A stretch of 17,842 nt of DNA from DATKZH01 sp035528065. GTDB taxonomy: Bacteria > Planctomycetota > Planctomycetia > Pirellulales > Thermoguttaceae. The DNA lies in NCBI GenBank assembly GCA_035528065.1, contig DATKZH010000575.1, positions 1 to 17,842 on the forward strand, given 5' to 3'. The notes below the pieces were generated by a model. That model was given only the letters and a program-made list of their open reading frames with translations. It had not been told where the DNA came from and ran no database searches. Shown here piece after piece: positions 15,046 through 17,842 of this stretch (its first letter is position 1; each line of letters begins with the position of its first letter). The translations under genes were made by a program, and so were the position numbers.

Positions 15046-16046
15046 GGTTCGCTCGGCACGCCGCCAAGGATCCCCGTGTACCAGGCCTCGCCCAACGGGG
15101 CGTCTCCTAGAATCTCCTCGATATGCGGCAGATCCGACACGCGCTTGAACTGGACTTCCTGGCCTACCCTCTCGCAAATGACGATCTTTTCGGGATGGTC
15201 CTTGAAGAGATCGAGAAAGTAGGGGGAGTGCGTCGTGGCGATGACTTGAACCGGGTCCCGTTTCTCGCCGCAGCTTTCAGGATGGCTAAGCCGGTGTAGC
15301 GCGTCCTTCACGCGCCGCAGCAATCGCGGATGGATCCCTCGATCCGGCTCCTCAAGCCCTACCACCAACGGTGGTTCGGGGAGATAAGCCAACGTGAGGA
15401 TCGCGAGAGAGATCAGGGTGCCCTGCGAAAGGGCGGAAGCGGGGACCTTATGATGGCCTTCGGACGTTCGCAGGGCGATCGACTTGCTTCCATCCGCCGG
15501 CCGGTCGAAGAGGATTCGGTCGAATTCCGGCAGCCAACGGTTCAACTCGGCATTGATCGCGTCGAAACGCTCGATCGCTTCGTCGCGCAAGCCGTCGAGC
15601 ACAGCGGCGAGCTTGCCGCCGTTGGCATCCAGTTCCGGACGGCCCGTGACCGTAGCGGGCGCAGCAATAGCGCGCGCATCGAATGAGAAAACCCGGAGCC
15701 CTTTGACGATGGCGTATTCCGCCGCAGGATTCCACGTCTGCATTGACTCGGGCAACTGGGTTCCTCTCTCGATTCCGCCGGCTTGTCTCCACCGCCAAAA
15801 CTGACGGACGCCGCGTTGCGGATCGCCCCAGACCAAGGCGACTTCGGCGTAGGAGTCTTGAGTGCGCGCTACCCGCATGCTCAGAAAATCGGAACAACGC
15901 CCCGTCTCGTCGCGCACTGCCTCCAGCGCCTGAAGCACCGTCGTCTTCCCGCTCCCGTTCGGCCCCACCAGGACGTTGCACGGCCCCAGCGGCAGCGTGG
16001 TATCGCGCAGCACTTTGAAGTTCTTGAATTCAATCGATTCAATCAT
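15042..16046 (-). CDS. AAA/ABC-type (RecF/OLD-like) ATPase
   Basis: 334 residues from the ATG at 16046, chosen over a GTG at 16061 because GGAGGGAG (16052-16059) sits 5 nt upstream of it. The N-terminus IESIEFKNFKVLRD is the typical start of the AAA_21/AAA_15 class. Walker A is GPNGSGKT (28-35), the signature-like LSQGT is at 206-210, and Walker B VVGLEEPDRGIHP is at 228-240 with catalytic Glu residues. The H-loop motif is ATTHSPYFLDLF (270-281). A helical arm of about 130 residues separates Walker A from the signature. The C-terminus ends LGEAWYTGILGGVP, then overlaps the TOPRIM-like start by 4 nt. This ATPase probably forms the sensing or scaffold part of a two-protein complex with the downstream product. 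An RHH-led operon runs divergently from its promoter region. Confidence 0.88.
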   Translation of the reverse strand: MIESIEFKNFKVLRDTTLPLGPCNVLVGPNGSGKTTVLQALEAVRDETGRCSDFLSMRVARTQDSYAEVALVWGDPQRGVRQFWRWRQAGGIERGTQLPESMQTWNPAAEYAIVKGLRVFSFDARAIAAPATVTGRPELDANGGKLAAVLDGLRDEAIERFDAINAELNRWLPEFDRILFDRPADGSKSIALRTSEGHHKVPASALSQGTLISLAILTLAYLPEPPLVVGLEEPDRGIHPRLLRRVKDALHRLSHPESCGEKRDPVQVIATTHSPYFLDLFKDHPEKIVICERVGQEVQFKRVSDLPHIEEILGDAPLGEAWYTGILGGVPSEP

Positions 16047-16125
16047 CGCAACTCCCTCCACCCGTCCAGTCTATCCGGCCTTCCCCACAAAATCCAGCCG
16101 AGTGGGGTCCGCCTGGGTCGGCTGT

Positions 16126-16144
16126 GACGGTTGCCGAAACCGTC
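16126..16144. repeat. Inverted repeat upstream of the ATPase gene
   Basis: GACGGTT-GCCGA-AACCGTC: perfect 7-bp arms around 5 nt, 80 bp upstream of the ATPase start, in the 234-bp gap shared with the RHH operon. It could be an operator for the leftward unit or a leader hairpin. A weaker 6-bp pair (16096-16101 with 16118-16123) lies beside it. Confidence 0.45.
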
Positions 16145-16224
16145 CCCCTCACGCAAGCCGCGGCCGGGGTCCGGGGAATCCCTCATTTTCTTTCCGAGGG
16201 CGGCCGAAATCGTTTGCAGGTGCT

Positions 16225-16243
16225 TAAAACGTAGGACGTTTTA
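16225..16243 (+). promoter_or_regulatory. Candidate RHH operator dyad
   Basis: TAAAACGT-AGG-ACGTTTTA, perfect 8-bp arms around 3 nt, sits 37 bp before the RHH gene start. A second, overlapping dyad CGTTT-TACG-AAACG (16237-16250) adds another AAACG half-site, so three AAACGt-type half-sites lie on alternating strands within 26 bp. The AT-rich patch stands out from the surrounding GC-rich DNA. RHH proteins typically bind such repeated short half-sites to repress their own operon; that this one does is inference. Confidence 0.55.
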
Positions 16244-16268
16244 CGAAACGTGTGTCGGGGGCGGGCAT

Positions 16269-16276
16269 GGAGGTGA
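16269..16276 (+). promoter_or_regulatory. Near-perfect ribosome binding site fixing a GTG start
   Basis: GGAGGTGA matches the full anti-Shine-Dalgarno complement, and its GGAGG core lies 7 nt before GTG 16281. This decides the RHH start over upstream in-frame codons such as that at 16131. Confidence 0.75.
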
Positions 16277-16280
16277 GGAA

Positions 16281-16532
16281 GTGCAGTTTGAACGGAGGAA
16301 GAGGGGGTCGCCCAAGGTGCGGGCGACGCTCTACCTGCCGGTCGACCTGTTGGACGAGGCTCGCGATGCCGCCGTGTTTTTGGCCGGGTATCCGGTGCGG
16401 CTGACGCTCACCAAGCTGGCCGAAGACGCCCTGCGGAGCGAGCTGCGCCGCTTGAAAGACGCCCACAACGACGGCCGCGACTTCCCCCCCAGGACCGAAG
16501 ACCTCAGAGGCGGTCGACCGATCGCCGCGTAG
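16281..16532 (+). CDS. Ribbon-helix-helix DNA-binding protein
   Basis: 83 residues from the GTG at 16281, set by an exceptionally good ribosome site. A basic N-terminal arm (MQFERRKRGSPK) precedes the beta strand KVRATLYLPV (12-21). Two helices follow, about 22-36 (DLLDEARDAAVFLAG) and 43-60 (LTKLAEDALRSELRRLKD). This is the CopG/ParG-like RHH pattern. The tail (DFPPRTEDLRGGRP) is unstructured and basic. RHH dimers bind short repeated DNA sites, often as autorepressors of toxin-antitoxin or partition operons. Here a strong dyad lies just upstream. The gene leads a tight operon, with 7 nt to the next start. No toxin-like partner of a known family follows, so it is not a standard toxin-antitoxin pair. 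Confidence 0.78.
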   Translation: MQFERRKRGSPKVRATLYLPVDLLDEARDAAVFLAGYPVRLTLTKLAEDALRSELRRLKDAHNDGRDFPPRTEDLRGGRPIAA

Positions 16533-16539
16533 GTGCGCC

Positions 16540-16683
16540 ATGCAACCGATCAAGAACGAATCGCCCAGAACGGCCGAGCTGGAACGGCTGCGTCGGGAGC
16601 TGTTGCGGAGAATCATCGCCAGCGAGGCACGACGACAATCCACTCGCGACGTCCCCGTCGCGATGAGGTCGGCAAAAGCGTGA
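16540..16683 (+). CDS. 47-residue basic helical peptide
   Basis: The ATG at 16540 follows AGGTG (16531-16535), which overlaps the RHH stop codon. The frame ends at TGA 16681-16683, which overlaps the GTG start of the protease as GTGA. This spacing on both sides strongly supports translation. The product has a single strongly amphipathic helix (ELERLRRELLRRIIASEARR, about 13-32) with a short charged tail, net positive. I recognise no family. It could bind the RHH protein, nucleic acid or membranes, or mainly serve to couple translation to the protease. Confidence 0.65.
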   Translation: MQPIKNESPRTAELERLRRELLRRIIASEARRQSTRDVPVAMRSAKA

Positions 16684-17813
16684 AGCCGCTCTGGTCACTC
16701 GCCATCCTGCTGGCGGCCACCGGCGCCGCGATGGGCCGCCCCAGCCTCCTCGGCCGCGCCCCCCCGTTCGGCGCCGACACGGCCGGCCAGCCGCATCCGG
16801 CGGTGGTGCGGGTGATCGTTCCGGAGGGCGCGGGCATGTCGCTCGGCTCCGGGGCCCTGGTCGCCGTCACCGACAAGCTCGGCCTGGTGGTGACCAATTG
16901 GCACGTGGTCTCGGACGCGAAGGGCCAGATCGTCGTCGCCTTTCCCGACGGATTCCGCTCCGGCGCCACACTCATCCGAACCGATCGCGACTGGGACCTG
17001 GCGGCCCTGGCCGTCTGGCGACCCAACGTCGACCCAATCCCCCTGGCAACCCGGCCACCGCAGCCCGGCGAGCCGCTCACCATCGCCGGGTACGGGAGCG
17101 GCCAGTACCGGGCGGTGACGGGGCGCTGCACCCAATACGTCGCTCCGGGTAAAAAACACCCATACGAGATGGTCGAGCTCTCCGCCGGCGCCCGGCAGGG
17201 AGACTCGGGCGGGCCGATCTTCAACAGCCGGGGGGAGCTGGCCGGAGTCCTGTTCGGCGCCGCTGGGGGCCATACCACCGGCAGCTACTGCGGCCGGGTC
17301 GGCCAATTCTTGATGTCCGTGGCCGACGGCTTCCAACGCCTCGACGCCGGCTCCACCATGATCGCCCGAGAGACGCAACCCAGCGCAACGCCGATCGCCG
17401 GGCAGGCGGAATCGAGCCCGACGGCGATTGTCCGGCAGTCACAACCGAGCCCGAACACGACCCGGCAGCACTCCCAGCCGGACCCGACCCAGCCCGACTT
17501 CAACCAGCCGAACGCGCACCCGCCGCGCCAGCCGTCGCCGGTCGTCTCCATTCCGGCCCGACCCTTGAGCTCTGCCCACCCGAGCCTATCTCAGGCGCCG
17601 CCCCCATCGCCCGACGCCGGCTGGACCGGCTCCCCGCCGTACCCTGCCGCGCAAAGCCCCGTCGCATCCCCTCAAACCAACGAGCCGCTGAGCTGGGAAG
17701 ACATCGCCGGCACCACCCGCGGCGACCAGGCCAAGACCATCCTGGCCGCCATCGGCCTGCTGGCGATCTTCGTCCAGGGGCTGAAGCTGCTGAGCAGAAG
17801 CGAAGACGCGTAG
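16680..17813 (+). CDS. Exported, C-terminally anchored trypsin-like serine protease
   Basis: 377 residues from GTG 16680, which overlaps the previous stop by 4 nt (GTGA); the frame extends upstream, but this start reveals a signal peptide (KPLWSLAILLAATGAAM). The chymotrypsin-fold domain spans about 40-222. Its triad is His75 (VVTNWHVV), Asp106 (DWDLAAL) and Ser176 (ARQGDSGGPIF), all intact. Cys150 and Cys204 could form a disulfide. Residues 230-335 are a Pro/Ser/Gln-rich stalk with irregular QPS/QP repeats. Residues 352-370 (TILAAIGLLAIFVQGLKLL) form a C-terminal membrane anchor with a short basic/acidic tail. No PDZ domain is present, unlike DegP/HtrA. It is the last gene of the RHH operon, so a cell-surface protease under an RHH repressor is the simplest reading. 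Its substrate is unknown. Confidence 0.88.
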   Translation: MKPLWSLAILLAATGAAMGRPSLLGRAPPFGADTAGQPHPAVVRVIVPEGAGMSLGSGALVAVTDKLGLVVTNWHVVSDAKGQIVVAFPDGFRSGATLIRTDRDWDLAALAVWRPNVDPIPLATRPPQPGEPLTIAGYGSGQYRAVTGRCTQYVAPGKKHPYEMVELSAGARQGDSGGPIFNSRGELAGVLFGAAGGHTTGSYCGRVGQFLMSVADGFQRLDAGSTMIARETQPSATPIAGQAESSPTAIVRQSQPSPNTTRQHSQPDPTQPDFNQPNAHPPRQPSPVVSIPARPLSSAHPSLSQAPPPSPDAGWTGSPPYPAAQSPVASPQTNEPLSWEDIAGTTRGDQAKTILAAIGLLAIFVQGLKLLSRSEDA

Positions 17814-17842
17814 CACAAGGCTTCCAGCGTCGTAGCACAGGC
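17809..17842. repeat. Start of a repeat at the right edge
   Basis: cgtagcacaaggc (17809-17821) is followed after ttccagcgt by cgtagcacaggc (17831-17842), two near-identical copies 22 nt apart. The second is cut by the window end. The first copy supplies the protease stop codon. I recall cgtagcacaggcttccag-type sequences as dispersed intergenic repeats in planctomycete genomes, but cannot check this here. Confidence 0.5.

Noticed and set aside
16131..16280. N-terminal extension of the RHH protein
   Set aside because: The extra 50 residues have no RHH homology, overlap the operator dyad, and a much better ribosome site sits before GTG 16281.
16533..16679. N-terminal extension of the protease to 16533
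   Set aside because: It would bury the signal peptide and overlap the 47-residue gene; the GTGA start at 16680 explains the layout.
16281..16683. Classical toxin-antitoxin pair
   Set aside because: The 47-residue product resembles no RelE/ParE, PIN or MazF toxin, and the third gene is an exported protease.

Overview
The window is GC-rich throughout. Its gene content points to a planctomycete, most likely of the Pirellulales: a secreted DUF1080/ThuA-type sugar-hydrolase-like protein, a YCF48-type propeller protein, an ECF sigma factor paired with a short zinc-finger anti-sigma-like protein, a Ser/Thr kinase with a long multi-pass tail, a transthyretin/carboxypeptidase-regulatory membrane protein, and a membrane-anchored coiled-coil protein. 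The taxonomic call rests on recognised protein families, not on a marker gene. I see no rRNA, tRNA, CRISPR array, transposase or integrase.

Layout. 1-335 has no gene I can support but holds an 18-bp perfect palindrome and a terminator-like hairpin. 336-1973 (-) encodes the exported DUF1080+ThuA-like protein. 2410-2679 (+) is a small exported DUF4177-like protein. 2877-6020 (+) is a 1047-residue exported mosaic: a YCF48 propeller, a degenerate PIG-L/LmbE-like part, a TPR-like stretch and a C-terminal CBM9-like domain. It runs stop-to-stop into 6021-6428 (-), the anti-sigma-like protein, which lies downstream of the ECF sigma gene 6525-7169 (-). A block of short repeats separates those two genes.

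7440-12771 (-) is a signalling block. In transcription order it holds a membrane-anchored coiled-coil protein, a protein with one clear and one degenerate FHA-like half, a transmembrane Ser/Thr kinase, and a four-pass protein with a carboxypeptidase-regulatory-like domain. The last two are tightly coupled, with 9 nt between them. The kinase and FHA protein make a plausible phospho-signalling pair; the coiled-coil gene may be a separate unit.

13236-14366 (+) encodes a CinA-C-like/nucleotidylyltransferase fusion. Its N-terminal half appears to lack the Ser-Lys dyad of NMN deamidase. Convergent to it is a two-gene unit (16046 to 14404, -): an AAA/ABC-type ATPase whose stop overlaps the start of a TOPRIM-like protein. 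This split ATPase + TOPRIM layout resembles OLD/PARIS-type anti-phage modules and is a candidate defence system.

Divergent from it, 16281-17813 (+) is a compact three-gene operon: a ribbon-helix-helix (RHH) DNA-binding protein, a 47-residue basic peptide, and a secreted or anchored trypsin-like protease with a long Pro-rich stalk and C-terminal membrane segment. A 19-bp dyad (TAAAACGT-N3-ACGTTTTA) just upstream is a good candidate operator for the RHH protein. This operon and the ATPase/TOPRIM pair are the parts of the window most likely to hold something undescribed. The right edge begins what looks like a dispersed repeat overlapping the protease stop codon.
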